Assembly (NCBI GenBank): GCA_019009955.1
Contig: CM032233.1
Location: 81,017,501 to 81,081,500, forward strand
Length of the DNA stretch: 64,000 bases
Reading direction: 5' to 3'
Source of the DNA: Riptortus pedestris
Taxonomy: Eukaryota > Arthropoda > Insecta > Hemiptera > Alydidae
In this document: in pieces, positions 45,701 through 58,474 of the stretch
How positions within the stretch are numbered: position 1 is the first letter of the stretch
Layout: each line of letters opens with the position of its first letter
Notes under the pieces: model-generated
What the model saw: only the letters and a program-made list of their open reading frames with translations
Databases searched by the model: none
What the model was told of the DNA's origin: nothing
Translations under genes and position numbers: made by a program

Positions 45701-48510
45701 AAGCGCAATTACTGCTTGTTTGTTGATGTACAATATATTTATTCCCGTGTTCCTGAAGGTTAGACTAGGGCTCACTTCAATGTTCGACCGACCTAACGTC
45801 TATTATACCTACCTCACAAGATCTACTTGTCAAAAATGATCAGTCCTTTCTAATAATTTTTTGACTTGTTGGAATGACGATTATATGAGTGTAAAGATAC
45901 CTTGATCTAAATAACCAATCAATTATAGTTCGATAGATACTCCTAGACGCGAATTGAAACAAATGGAGTTAATATTTTATCTTATAATAATAAGAGAAAA
46001 CTTCACTAAAAGTGGATATCGGAAAGAGTCGAGGGAATAGGGGCATACATAAAATGTGAAAACAACTGTGGGATTGAATGTCCGGCTCAATTAGCTCATA
46101 TTCTATACCAATCAAGGAGAAGTTTATTATGAATGAAAAAAAATAATTAAAATGTATTTATTCATTCAACACATCAGTTTAATATGAAAGTATTTATGAG
46201 AAGGATGATTTATTTTTAATTGAGGTTCTATTCATAGCATTTAATCCACTTTATATTCTAGCCGATGAGCATATTTTCTATTAATCAGGGTTAAAATCGT
46301 AAACCACCGGTTTATCACAGCATTCGGATTAATTAATTCATAAAACCGGAGATACCCCGATAGCCATCAATTCGTAAAGGGCATAAATTGTGAGTTGGTT
46401 AACTTAAAAATTTGATGGAGTATTTATTGGATCAAAATGAAATAGAAATAGTATAAACCAAATAAATAACACTGAATCATTTGCAGTCACTGAATTTAGG
46501 TCTATCATTTATTACTAATGATCTATTTCATTTTAATTTTTCATTTATGATTCTTCATTGGAACTTTCTTTTAAATCAGTAGAGTTGGAAGTGTTTTCAT
46601 ATATATTTTAAGATCTAGATGAAAAGATTCTCAATCAGATATAGATCAATGACAGGAGTTCAGTTAGAGTGAACAATATATTCAGATTGAGATGCCTGAG
46701 AAGTCTCACTAATCGAGGTTAACTTTTTCAAGGTATATGTGAATGTAATACGAATATAAAAACCCAAGTAATTCACATATTTACTCAGTTTAGTCAATAT
46801 TTAGATTGATATGTAATTTTTTAAGACAAACTTAAAATGTTTCTGGTATCCTATGGGTATGCTGGTACCCGTTCGTGTATTATCAAAATAGAAGCCGATG
46901 AAGTTTTTGAATATTGATGCTGTTCTAGTATACTACAAACTTTCAAATAGACGAGCTAGTTCTCATTTTCAACCCTATGTATTAAACAACTTCATTCAAA
47001 TGGTATGTATGAGTTATTTTCTCCTTTTTATTTTACATTGCAAAATTATGTTTTATTATTCAATGGTATTTGGCTGCGAACTAAAACACACTCTGTTATT
47101 AAGTGGCCCATACAGAATTCCTTTAAACACTCGGAAACGACCTGCAGGTATATTAATATTGTCTTTTGCAAACTCATGCTCCCAATGCTTGTCATTAGTC
47201 TGCCTATTTTGGCTTCGATTGGAATTCTCCCTACACCTTATTCTTTAGTTCTTTCTCTCTCAGTCTTATACAGTTGGCAAAGAGAATCCACTGCATGCCC
47301 TTCTCCTCTTGCTTTTGCCCGGAATAAATCAGGCCTTCCGCTTTGCCGGAACACCCAACACCAGAAATCCTTGATGGATGTTGTCTTCCCCGCTCACTCT
47401 AATATTTAATTCGATACGAACATGTCAACAAAAATTATTTATTAACGTCAACTTTTCCATTTTCTCTTCTGAGGCAAGGTTGGGATCGTCATTTACACAA
47501 GTATGTTTCTCACATCTGTCAAATATTTAGTTATAATTCAATAATAATGTACCTTTGATATCTCGAATAAAAGATTACCCTCGTTTGATCTAGTTGGTTC
47601 TTTTTTATTGTGCGCTTTACTCAAGTCAATAAATAGCATCGTATTAAATGTCTTGGCGATCTTCTCAAATTCAAAATGCATTGAAGTAGAGAAAAAAAAT
47701 CAAGGCAAACTTTTCTTTCAAGTTGTAATGGAATGAACGGAGGTTAAATTAAATAAATACAGTTCTTCAAAAGGACTCCTGCCCTTTGTCGACATAGGAC
47801 AAGTTAGGAGCGGGAAGTGAGGGTTTGTGAAGGGCTGAGGAAGAAGGTTAAGGAGATGTAATCCTAATCGAATCAGGCTCATTGCGATTCGGATCACAGG
47901 CTTAGGGCAACTTTGACAGAAGCACGCCAAAGAGAGAAAGGCTTAAAACCTGGATTTGGATGGTTCCCTCTGAGGCCTTGAGAGGGAGGGCTCCTACCTT
48001 CCTACATCCCCTCATATCCTTCGGATCAACCTACATCGGCAGAGATGTCCCTACTTTTCTTTATCCTTCCCTCCTTTACCTTTTCCAAGTACACTTGTCT
48101 CCTTGTTAGCCAGATTACTTTTACTTCACTACTATATGTCCTACCTCGGTTTTCAAGTTGTTTTACCTCTCTACTTTACACTTCTATCCATCATTATTGT
48201 AATTACGTAATCTCTTTCTTTTGTCATTCAGCAATCCAGGACAAACTTTATTTCGAATAGTCAATGATAGATAATAAATTAAGTAGTTAGTATTTTAACT
48301 CACAAATTATTTGTTTGTTATTTTAATTAATGATTCAATTAAAGTTACTCTTATCTGTTCAATCCTTAACACTTGTACGTAGTCCAATAAAATTTCCAAC
48401 ACACAAAAAACTGCTTGCCATGATGTTTTACAGATTAGGTTTTAGATGGAAAAATTTCGTATACGGGGTTTTCCTCGGTTTCACAGCCTTCAAATTTAAA
48501 GTTTAAAGTA
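45701..48510. other. Intergenic, no confident feature
   Basis: The overlapping frames at 46,898-47,409 (116 and 134 codons) and 47,718-48,260 show no similarity I recognise and no domain. The segment 47,750-48,060 is less AT-rich than its surroundings but unidentified. Confidence 0.4.
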
Positions 48511-48518
48511 GACGAGTT

Positions 48519-48558
48519 TGCCTGAGGAAGATAACTGGAGAGTCATTGAAAATTCGCA
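48519..48558 (+). ncRNA. Hammerhead ribozyme-like motif, long stem II
   Basis: TGC (48,519-48,521) pairs with GCA (48,556-48,558) as stem I. Core CTGAGGA (48,522-48,528), one extra A, stem II GATAACT/AGTCATT (48,530-48,547, seven positions with one mismatch) around GGAG, GAA (48,548-48,550), a minimal stem III and C48555 at the cleavage position. All invariant bases are present. Followed by AATAAAAC about 40 bases on. Sequence differs from types B and C, so it represents another element family. Confidence 0.5.
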
Positions 48559-48963
48559 CAGAGAAGGTTGAAACACCGGGAGCAGATAGGCGGGAAAACA
48601 ATAAAACATTTAGTATATATAGTTTATTATTAACCCTCGGTCGAGCGCGTCAAGAATATTTCGAATTCGGGTACGTGTATCTCATAATGAAGTTCATTTT
48701 AGATTCTTTATTATTAAAACAGTGGACGATAATTTTTTAAAATATAAATAAAAAATACAAATATCAAAAGAAATTGCTTAAATGCACATGTCTTAATTAT
48801 ACACAATTCACTTGAGTGTGAACAGTGTAAACAAATTTTCTAAATATAACTTAATTGAAAAATAAGCAGCACGAAATAAATTTTAGATAAGAATTATTAA
48901 AAATCATCTAAATTTTAATGTACAAATCATTTTAAAAATAGCAGTTTAATTATTATTTATTTT
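48559..48963. other. Intergenic, nothing recognised
   Basis: AT-rich spacer after the hammerhead-like motif; it may include 3' sequence of the same element. Confidence 0.4.
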
Positions 48964-49130
48964 GCAGAGCTGCATTACAATTAGGGCAAATCATGGAACT
49001 ATGTTGTAAACAAAGTTTGTGTTTGCAAATCTCACAAGAGTACTTTTCTTTTCACATCATTATCTCTAGTTTGTTGTAGTGGAGGGACTTTTTTTATGCT
49101 GTTCTGTTCTTGAGTGCAATGTCCGGTCCA
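48964..49130 (-). pseudogene. Possible piggyBac-like transposase C-terminal Cys-rich domain
   Basis: The minus strand reads KEKYSCEICKHKLCLQHSSM then ICPNCNAALQNK and a stop. The spacing C-X2-C-X4-C-X3-H-X4-C-X2-C matches the Cys-rich zinc-binding tail that closes many piggyBac transposases. In another frame just upstream are VPPLQQTRDNDVKRK, suggesting one frameshift. No catalytic part and no TTAA-flanked ends found. It could also be a different short zinc finger. Confidence 0.35.
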
Positions 49131-49779
49131 ATGAGCTTCTGTACTCTTCAAGTTTCGTCCTTAGTTCGGTTGGTAAACGTGTACTGTTGTCACTGCGCCG
49201 TACACTAATTTCTTGTGAATGCTCATGTATGAGCAAAATAATAGAAAAATAGGTTTATATGATTCCATTTAATAAAGAGAAACTCAATTGATTTATATAT
49301 TTTTGAAATACGGATATGAAACAAAATTAATAAAGATCGGACGCCTGGAATCTAGGAGATTAAACTGAATGACAGGTGAAGCACACGACTCCATCAAACC
49401 CAGGGACACACCTGACCTTAAGGGGAGACCCCTAAACCACATAACACGGAGCACTACACCACCACTTTCTGTTAGGAGGGCTGGCAAATATTTCTCAAGA
49501 AACTGTGTATCTCAGAGATTACGCGCCCGACGGTGGGTTAAAATAAACACACACATTTGGTAGAAGGATGTATGACAAAAATACATTGGACCTTGAAAAG
49601 ACCAATATCAATCGTAAATTTTAGCAAAATTAGGTGTTACAATAATATGACATATTCAGTAGTCTATTCATTTAATAACATAAGAAAATAGACAGTAAAT
49701 CCGTATACGTTACCATCTCTTTCCATATCCAGTCCATGGATGCAATCTCATTTCTCTTTGCCTTGTTCTCAAATTTAAT
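49131..49779. other. Intergenic, nothing recognised
   Basis: Includes a less AT-rich part (49,340-49,550) with overlapping frames on both strands and no similarity that I recognise. Confidence 0.4.
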
Positions 49780-50400
49780 TTTTATATTCTTCAAATTTGA
49801 TGGAAGGGTCTCCAATAAAAAACATTTTTTTCGGTGAAACGTTATTGAACCTGCCCTACATGTTTCGTATCTTATTTGCCGCCTCTTCAAGGGCTATCCC
49901 TTTTAAAAAAATATAAAAAATTAATAATAACATTAATTTACACACATCCCGTAATAATGTTTTTGCTATATATTGTATTAGTAGGTGCCTACATCTATGA
50001 TATATCTATTAAATATAATTATAAATTGCTACTTACATTTCTGAAGTGCTCGTTTACCATTTACATTAAGTTCCGACTGTCCTCACAGAGGATGTAGATG
50101 ATACTGAGAGGATAGGTTAAGCCAGCTGACTAAAAATCGATTATTTACAAGTTAATCTTGAACTCGATTATTTCCCGTCATAATTTAAAATAAATTACTT
50201 TAAGGTAAAATGTTATGGAATATATGATTGAGGTATTTGATTTCTTTTTTTTTGTTTACTGCCCTTTTTCTATTTTTTATTATGTGAATGTTCTCTTTTA
50301 TTTCCCGAAAAAAATGTTTTTTGTTGGAGACCCTTGCCACTAAACTTGAAGAATATATAAATAATATTGGGTCCAGAATAAGAAGAAGAAATTTAATTTT
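49780..50400. repeat. Type C hammerhead element, split inverted halves
   Basis: The left half (49,780-49,910) is the minus-strand unit TTGGAGACCCTTCCATCAAA..AAAAGGGATAGCCC. The right part (50,315-50,390) repeats TTGTTGGAGACCCTTGCCAC, TTGAAGAATATATA and GGGTCCAGAATAAGAAGAAG on the + strand. Between them lie about 400 bases of AT-rich sequence without hammerhead similarity. This looks like the foldback at 37,199 with internal sequence still present, or with an insertion. Confidence 0.55.
49853..49896 (-). ncRNA. Hammerhead-like motif (type C, decayed core)
   Basis: Stem I GCCC/GGGC is perfect (4 bp) and GAAACATGTA is intact. The core reads TTGAAGA (C3 to U), and stem II has one arm changed (GGCGGC against GATAC). 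It is useful mainly for inferring the ancestral stem I of type C. Confidence 0.5.
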
Positions 50401-50816
50401 TATTTAATACTCTGTGATTATTATGTAACTAATTCAGCAAGTAATTTAAACTTTTACTGAGCCAAGAAAAAATCAATTTAAATAAAGAATCATTAGCATT
50501 CATTTTATACAATAGTCCCGCGAATCAACTCAGAATAACATTTAAAAAAATGCGTTGTTGATTGTGGGCAATTACAAACTATTTATTTTCAGCTTAGACG
50601 CTATGAATATTCTGTTGTTATTATGTAGGGGAGAATACACCTACAATATTTCTCAGCTTTAAATCACTTCCATTTAATTTAATAAATACGACAGCAAACT
50701 CCAGCATATTTTTTTGTTTGTAGGCAAGTTTCAAAACAATGGGAAAAGAGTGAGAAAAAAGAGAGAAAGAGAAAGTGTGTGTGTGTGGGGGGGGGTGCGT
50801 GCGTGCGTGCGTGCAG
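50401..50816. other. Intergenic, nothing recognised
   Basis: AT-rich, ending in a GTGTGTGTGGGGG / GTGCGTGCGTGC simple stretch just before the GA tract. Confidence 0.5.
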
Positions 50817-52147
<1,331 letters not shown>

Positions 52148-52269
52148 TTTTAGCAGATTTCCCTAAAGGGAAATCAGCTATTGAGGTCTTACTCATGACG
52201 CGATTTTCGAAAAATGTCTTCAAATGTCCATCGAACCTACCGAGGAGATGACGAAAATGAGGTCCGTTC

Positions 52270-52316
<47 letters not shown>

Positions 52317-52480
52317 TGTCAACACTCTACCTATCACAATTTCTGTTTAATCGTTACCAAACTCAGTATTTAATCGTTTTATGTAAAAATAAAGATCATG
52401 TTCGTTAGGGTCCAATGGGAGGGGGGGGTATTAGATGTGGGAATTTCGAAAATTCGTTATATCACCGTTATTAATACGTA
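52148..52480 (-). mobile_element. Family A element, truncated
   Basis: Palindrome end TTTTAGCAGATTTCCCTAAA at 52,148, GAGGTCCGTTCAAAA, (TA)n (52,275-52,312), then TTAATCGTTTTATGTAAAAA and the G-rich block; stops near 52,480. The first 160 bases are nearly identical to the next copy at 52,833, indicating recent activity or duplication. Confidence 0.85.
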
Positions 52481-52832
52481 CGCTTGTTTGTTGATTTGTT
52501 TAATCGATTGTTTGTGCATGGCCGTTTGGTTGCTCGTTCGTTCTTTAGACGTTATTTGATGATCGCAAATGAATTTTTAAATATTTAAAAACAGGCGTCT
52601 TTTGAAAACAATATGTTTAGTGAATTTGATCATGCACCATGAAAACAGTGTTTAAGTACATTTCAATTTAAGATACATAACATTTAGAAGCTCATAAAAA
52701 TGAATAATTTAAATGGTATTAAGAATTTCGTAAAAACTATTTACTTTTTATTCGTATTAAGAAAATCATGCTTAGTAAATGATATGTATATATTGAATAA
52801 TATTCTTCATTTAACTTAATGGTGCGGACTTC
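52481..52832. other. Spacer between two family A copies
   Basis: AT-rich, nothing recognised. Confidence 0.5.
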
Positions 52833-52954
52833 TTTTAGCAGATTTCCCTTAAGGGAAATCAGCTATTGAGGTCGTACTCATGACGCGATTTTCGATAAAT
52901 GTCTTCAAATGTCCATCGAACCTACCGAGGAGAAGACGAAAATGAGGTCCGTTC

Positions 52955-53000
<46 letters not shown>

Positions 53001-53285
53001 TTATATAATAAAAGTTTTCTATAAAATTAGTATATTATACTCAGATATATTTCATTGATGGTTTTTCTTTCCGGTGTAGAACTCAGGTTGGCGAGCCTGT
53101 TTGTTTACAATTCTGTCGCTTTCCGTTGTAGAGTTATTAACTTGTAATTGAAAGATTTCTCATTACCGTTTGTATTTATTCACTTATTCGCGGTGGTGTT
53201 ACCAGTATGTATATTTATTTGTCTATTGTATACCTTCACGTTGAAAATCTGCTTAGTTTACGCAGCCCTTGCGCGACGGACTTTT
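52833..53285 (-). mobile_element. Family A element, both ends present, internal deletion
   Basis: From TTTTAGCAGATTTCCCTTAA through GAGGTCCGTTCAAAA and (TA)n (52,960-52,997) directly to the long-form distal segment (TTTTTCTTTCCGGTGTAGAA, TTGTTTACAATTCTGTCGC), ending ATCTGCTTAGTTTACGCAGC..CGACGGACTTTTT. The whole central block is missing, as if deleted from the microsatellite onward. Confidence 0.87.
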
Positions 53286-53357
53286 TATTTAAGCACCCAC
53301 TCATCCTCCTACCTGAGTGTCAAACATATATGTCCCAGGGCCGATTTTGTACTAGGA

Positions 53358-53822
53358 AAAACGAATATGAGGTCCGTTCAAAACTATTTGTATTTGTGTG
53401 TGTGTGTGTCAGTTCACAGTCGCAATTTTAGTTTTATCGTTACCAAACTCGATATATAGTGGGGGGGGGGAGGGGACTAATTGAAAGTTAGAAATATGTC
53501 GGTTATTATGAGTCGGATCGGAAAAGTTTACATAACAAATTTTGTTGAAATTTTAATTTTCTACAACTATTGTTTTACATAGATTTTGTCTGACTCGAAT
53601 ATATAATGAGTTATTTGTATTTTTTTTTTAATTTAGTCTATTGTAAATCCCCCACTTGTACTCATCCTATTTTCCAAATAGCATTTTAATTCCTGTTTAT
53701 ATAAGCTTCTTACTGCGTGAGAAATAGAGAATAGATGGTGAGATGAGATGGTCACCGTATCCTATCCTAGTTCTTGGAAAATTTGCTTATTTTACGCAGC
53801 TCAGGCGTGTCGGAATTTTATT
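53358..53822 (-). mobile_element. Family A element, palindrome end missing
   Basis: Begins AACGAATATGAGGTCCGTTC with a (TG)n tract at the microsatellite site, then ACCAAACTCGATATATA, G run, GAGTCGGATCGGAAAAGT, and ends GGAAAATTTGCTTATTTTAC..GTGTCGGAATTTT, a diverged 5' end. Confidence 0.75.
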
Positions 53823-54636
53823 GTAATATAGCTGCATTTGGATTTACTTAAAACTAGGTTTATTTCAATTTGTATTTAAATACTTTTAATCAGTATTTAG
53901 TATGTAATCGTATGAAACATTCTGTGCCCTTAAAATATTAGAGCCATAATAGAATAAGATGTCTTTCTTGTTGGCTGAAATACCGTCTTAGTTTGAAATT
54001 TTCATTGGTGTGAACCTAAGTCTGAGAGGAAAGCCAAGAAGCTTTGTTCGAAGTAAGTTTTTACAATTTTTACTATCCCCTTCCAGGGGAAGCTGTAAAT
54101 GAAGAAATTTCATTAGGAGTTAAGCTGGCATTCTGTCCTCTTTACCGACGAATCTATACCTACCCCTAACGGCAAAGAGAAGTCGTAAACTGAGAAAAGT
54201 CTCTCCTCATCGGCCACTCTCCCCAGAACCTGACCTCATCAGCGAAATTGGACATTGTTGCCAAACCAATAAATACTAAGAGAAAGTGCTCTTTAATTTC
54301 AAAACTGAATTATCTAAACGTTGCGGTAAAACCAAAAATAGTTAAGCCACAAAATTCCATTATTCGTACGAAGCATTGCTAAATAGAGTGATGAAATGTT
54401 TATTTTTATCCTACTTTGTCTTACTTAAAATCTACAAATACATTATTTTCAGATTTTAGCTCTGACTGCAGTAATAAACATTTGCTATTAAATAATGTTC
54501 ATTTATTTTCTTAAGAGTTCAATTTGTGTTGCGTATATACGTATTTATTCAAATTTGTATTCTTTACGGGGAGGTTGGGGTAAGGGTTTAAATTAATTTA
54601 AGTACCTTTTTCTTTCATTTATTTAGACCTTTTTAT
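53823..54636. other. Intergenic, nothing recognised
   Basis: No gene or repeat family seen. Confidence 0.45.
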
Positions 54637-55010
54637 TTTTTAGCAGTTTTCTCCTAAGGAAATTAAGTTATTGACGATGATCTTAACACGCAATTTCCGA
54701 AAAAAATACTTCAAACGTTCATTGACTCTACTTTGAAAATGTCCAATATGAGATTCGTTCAAGTATATATATATATATATATATATTCATAATTACATTT
54801 ATTATAGAATTTATACTTCTATAGTATATATTTATCAACGATCTAAGGAACACATTTTTCGTTTGAGCGTTACCAAACTCGATATTTAATCGTTTTACTC
54901 AAACCTAAACATCATGTTCTTTTATAGATGAAATAGTACAAGGTGATGGGGGGTGTGTGGAAAAAGGGGGTAAAATTTATTAAAAAAAAGAATCCAAATA
55001 TCTCTGTTAA
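54637..55010 (-). mobile_element. Family A element, diverged
   Basis: TTTTAGCAGTTTTCTCCTAA end, ATGAGATTCGTTCAAG, (TA)n (54,764-54,785), ACCAAACTCGATATTTAATC and G-rich block in order, with many substitutions. It ends within the AAATATCTCTGTTAAA block. Confidence 0.75.
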
Positions 55011-55033
55011 ATTTTAGTTGGAAATGTCGTATT

Positions 55034-55143
55034 CTACAATTGATAGATAGATAGATAGATTTTATTGGCTAATATATACATATTTTAGCCTGAGTCTGGC
55101 CCATTTAGTGTTAGTAATCTTACTAATAATATACAAGAAGAAA

Positions 55144-55186
<43 letters not shown>

Positions 55187-55500
55187 AACTAGTGACATAA
55201 TATTAACCTACTATATACAATAAAAAAATATGTTTTTTTTTTCTCTAATAAATGTTTTCAAGTAGAACTTATACTTCTAAAATTCCTTATAATTTAATCT
55301 GATTAGTACTATTTAACATCATATGTATTTACTTTTATTTATTTGTTTATTGTGACTTGTTAATTGACTTCGTTAGACATTTCTATGTCATAGTGTTTAA
55401 TTATCAAGATAATGGTATATATTATGTCGTTGCCTAGGTGCATACTGCTGAAAGGAATAAGCAAATCATGTTCAGTTTATGAATGTTCTCAATGTGAAGA
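55034..55500 (-). mobile_element. Possible LINE 3' end with (GATA)n tail
   Basis: (GATA)n followed by GATTTTATTGGCTAAT at 55,043-55,070. On the minus strand this reads as an AATAAAATC polyadenylation-like signal running into a (TATC)n tail, a common 3' terminus of CR1/jockey-class LINEs. No coding part was identified. A (TA)n tract (55,145-55,185) lies inside. Confidence 0.3.
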
Positions 55501-56502
55501 ACATTTTCCAGGGACATTAAGTTGTGGTTATTCTACAATTGTTCACATATAAGTTTGTCAACATTTCAAAAGTTACACTCAATTATTTTTACTTTTTTGC
55601 ACGAAGAACAGATTTTTTTTTGGGGGGGGGAATTAAGTTTAGCTGTGAGGTCGTTTTTTAAAAATTAAAAATAGATATAGACCTTATTTTCAATCTTGGA
55701 AACACTTGAATAGTCGGCAGAAATATTATATTATTATCGATGAAATATTTGGAATCATATACATGCTCTAGGAGGGGTTGAAAACAGTAGAATGTTTGTG
55801 CCTGACCTCATTTTACAAGTAAAGAGGATTTTACTTAAAATTAATTAATCAACCTACTCCAATATTAAAAAAATATTGTAAATGTTTAATTGTAAACAAA
55901 TTGAATTTTAATCAGATATAGATCCCGTGAAATCTCGTTGCACTTTCCGCTTATCGACAGTAAACAACACTTATTACTGTGGTATTAATAAGTGGATTTG
56001 TTTGTAAATCAGAGTTGCGAGAGATTAATATGGAGGCATTGTTCTCCAAAGCCATTGACGTATGAAATTGAGTGAGCTAAGACCGTGGTTCTGTGTGGGG
56101 GAAAAGTGATTTGTGGGTCGGCTAGTGGAGTACTTGAATACAAAGGATTGGGCAGAGCCAGTCGTCTAAATATTGGAATGTAATTAAGTGCTAAGGCTTA
56201 GATCGATTCAGCAATGTAATAGACTGTTTCATCTCTCAATCCAAAGGAGATTAGTTATTCGAACAGAGTAGCAGCAATACAATTTTCTACAAGACCTACT
56301 TCAATAAGCGTCGGATTTTTAAATCTCCTAAAGACAAATATAATTCAACATACCCACAAACATCATTCTTCATGATCAAGTAAATGTCGGTATTATTTCT
56401 CAATAGTAAAATCGAATGAGTCTTAATCATATAATATCCAGGGATTATTTAGGAAAGTATAATCTCTTAACACAGAACAAAATGTGTTACTTCTATTAAT
56501 AA
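55500..56502. other. Intergenic, nothing recognised
   Basis: Contains a TTTTTTTT-GGGGGGGG junction near 55,613-55,630. No gene seen. Confidence 0.45.
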
Positions 56503-57001
56503 TAAAGTCCTTCCGATAAGCAGGGGCTGCGTTAACTAAGCAGATTTCCAACGTTACGTATTTTCATTTATCTCAAAACGTAAAACGTCAATGAGAACAA
56601 TATTTGGTATTTAGGCTTCAAATAAAGCGCTTCACATCAAAATATGAATATTGTTAATATAAGATGAGAATGAGTGGGGGTTTACTAAAGACCAAAAACT
56701 AAAAAATGCAAATATCTCGTTTAATAATCAAGATAGGGAAAAAATGTACATGACAACATTTATAGAACATTACATGTGGAATAAGATTGGTTCTATTCAA
56801 TTTTTCGATCCAACGCATAATAACGGAGAAATTAGGAATTTTCGAAATTCTCCCCTTTAACCTCTCCCCTTCCCCTGGCCCGATTTCAGCTGTTAACGAA
56901 CTTGATCTTTATTTTATAAAAAAACGATTATATATCAAGTTTGGGTATGATAAGACAAAAATTGCGACCGCTAGAGAGGTAACAGACAAATATATAGATA
57001 G

Positions 57002-57047
<46 letters not shown>

Positions 57048-57076
57048 GGGGTGGTTAGGGGTGTGGCTATTAAATA

Positions 57077-58361
57077 ACGAGACTGACGCTGTAAAACATT
57101 TTATTTTTATTTCATACATTTTTACTTATTATCACCTTCAATGTACACTCCTCCTTTGTCCCTACAACGCTCCATGCGAACCTTCCATTGTTCGAAACAG
57201 TGCTGGAAGTCTTTTTCTGTCAGCTCCTTCAGGACGCGTGCCGCTTTCTCTTTCACAGCTTCAACAGACTCAAATCTTGTTCCTTTTAATGCAGATTTCA
57301 CCTTAGGAAACAGATAGAAGTCGCACGGCGCAAGATCCAGCGAATAAAGCGGATGGTCTAACACTGGGATGCTGAATTTGGCTAGAAACCTCTTAACAGA
57401 CAATGCGGAATGAGCCGGCGCATTGTCTTGGTGGAGAACCCATGACTTGTCCTTCCATAATTCAGGTCGTTTTTTCCTTATTCTTTCGCGGAGTTCAGCA
57501 AGAACGTGAAGGTAGTAATGTTGATTAATCGTTTGACCTTCAGGAACCCAGTGAAGGTTCAGAATCCCATGAATATCGAAAAAAAACCATCAACATTGCT
57601 TTGAATTTTGATTTGCTCATTCGAGCTTTTTTAGCTCTCGGTGAAGATGGGCTCTTCCAGTGCATGGATTGGCGCTTTGTTTCAGGATCATGCATAAAAA
57701 ACCATGATTCGTCACATGTTATTATCCTTTCCAGTAAGTTTGGGTCATTTTCAATGGCATTCAAAGTGTCAGTACAAACATTTTTGCGAGCTTCCAGTTG
57801 TTCAAATGCGAGAATTTTAGGCACACACTTTTTGCATGTTAAAATTGTTATATTGTTATGTTGTTGTTATATTTGCCGTACGGATTCTTTATCAATTCGT
57901 ACAGTTTCAGCAATCGCACGAATACTTAACCGACGGTCAGATTGAATCAGATTACTGATTTTTTCGACATTGTCATCCGTTTTCGACGTGGAAGGGCGAC
58001 CCGGGCGTGAATCATCTTGAACGTCTTCTCGGCCATCTTGAAAACGCTTAAACCACGCAAAAACACGTGCACGCGATAAACATTCATTGCCATACACTTC
58101 TTTCAATAAATTATAAGTTTCAGTAGCGGTTTTTCCAAGTTTCACATGAAATTTCACAACAATTCGTTGCTCTACTGTTACACTTAACATTTTTCCGGCG
58201 AAACAAAAAAACAACTCTAATGCGAACGAAGGCTACGGCTGTACTGATTTGTTTACAGAAGCGAGAGGCACTATATTCGAAAGAGGAAGCATCACGATAA
58301 CAGCTGTTAGTTGCTGGCGTTTGACGCATGCGCACTTCTTCGGAAGCAGCGTCAGTCTCGT
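57077..58361 (-). mobile_element. Mariner element (1,285 bp) inserted in a TA tract
   Basis: Perfect 15-bp terminal inverted repeats (ACGAGACTGACGCTG at 57,077-57,091; inverse at 58,347-58,361), each flanked by TA, the mariner target. The sequence outside the left repeat (GGGGTGTGGCTATTAAAT) may also belong to the element, in which case the right end has lost about 20 bases. It encodes a transposase on the minus strand. Length is typical of mariners (about 1.3 kb). Confidence 0.9.
57122..58190 (-). pseudogene. Mariner transposase, nearly complete but frame-broken
   Basis: Start ATG at 58,190 (MLSVTVEQRIVVKFHVKLGK). The N-terminal helix-turn-helix region includes RVFAWFKRFQDGREDVQDDS and GRPSTSKTDDNVEKI. 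The catalytic Asps are TCDESWFF, HQDNAPAH and LAPCDFYLF, with 34 residues between the last two (mariner D,D34D). Defects are one in-frame TAA at 57,867-57,869 in the linker after ESVRQI (with local sequence change) and one extra base in an 8-base homopolymer at 57,579-57,586, which shifts frame before DIHGILNLHWVPEG. All three catalytic residues remain. The end is TAA at 57,122-57,124. Recently inactivated copy. Confidence 0.9.
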
Positions 58362-58474
58362 TATATATATATATATAATTTTGAAAGGACCTGATTTTCG
58401 TCATCTACTAGAAAAAATCGCGTCATGAATACGACCTCAATAGGTGATTTTTCCCTAAGGGAAATCTGCTAAAA

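Larger units (their letters stand above)
56503..58474 (+). mobile_element. Family A element carrying a nested mariner
   Basis: The 5' part starts AAAGTCCTTCCGATAAGCAG at 56,503 and runs in family order to GAGAGGTAACAGACAAATAT and a (TA)n tract (57,009-57,046). After the mariner the copy resumes in TA repeats, then TTTTGAAAGGACCTGATTTT and ends CCCTAAGGGAAATCTGCTAAAA. Removing 57,077-58,361 leaves about 690 bp, the usual short form. Confidence 0.88.

Noticed and set aside
46898..47409. Overlapping frames of 116 and 134 codons
   Set aside because: No recognisable domain, family block or splice context; composition is that of random AT-rich sequence with hydrophobic bias.
56787..57119. Open frames containing YIYIYI runs (also at 15,067, 15,947, 37,142, 51,933, 60,719)
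   Set aside because: Produced by (TA)n tracts inside family A copies.
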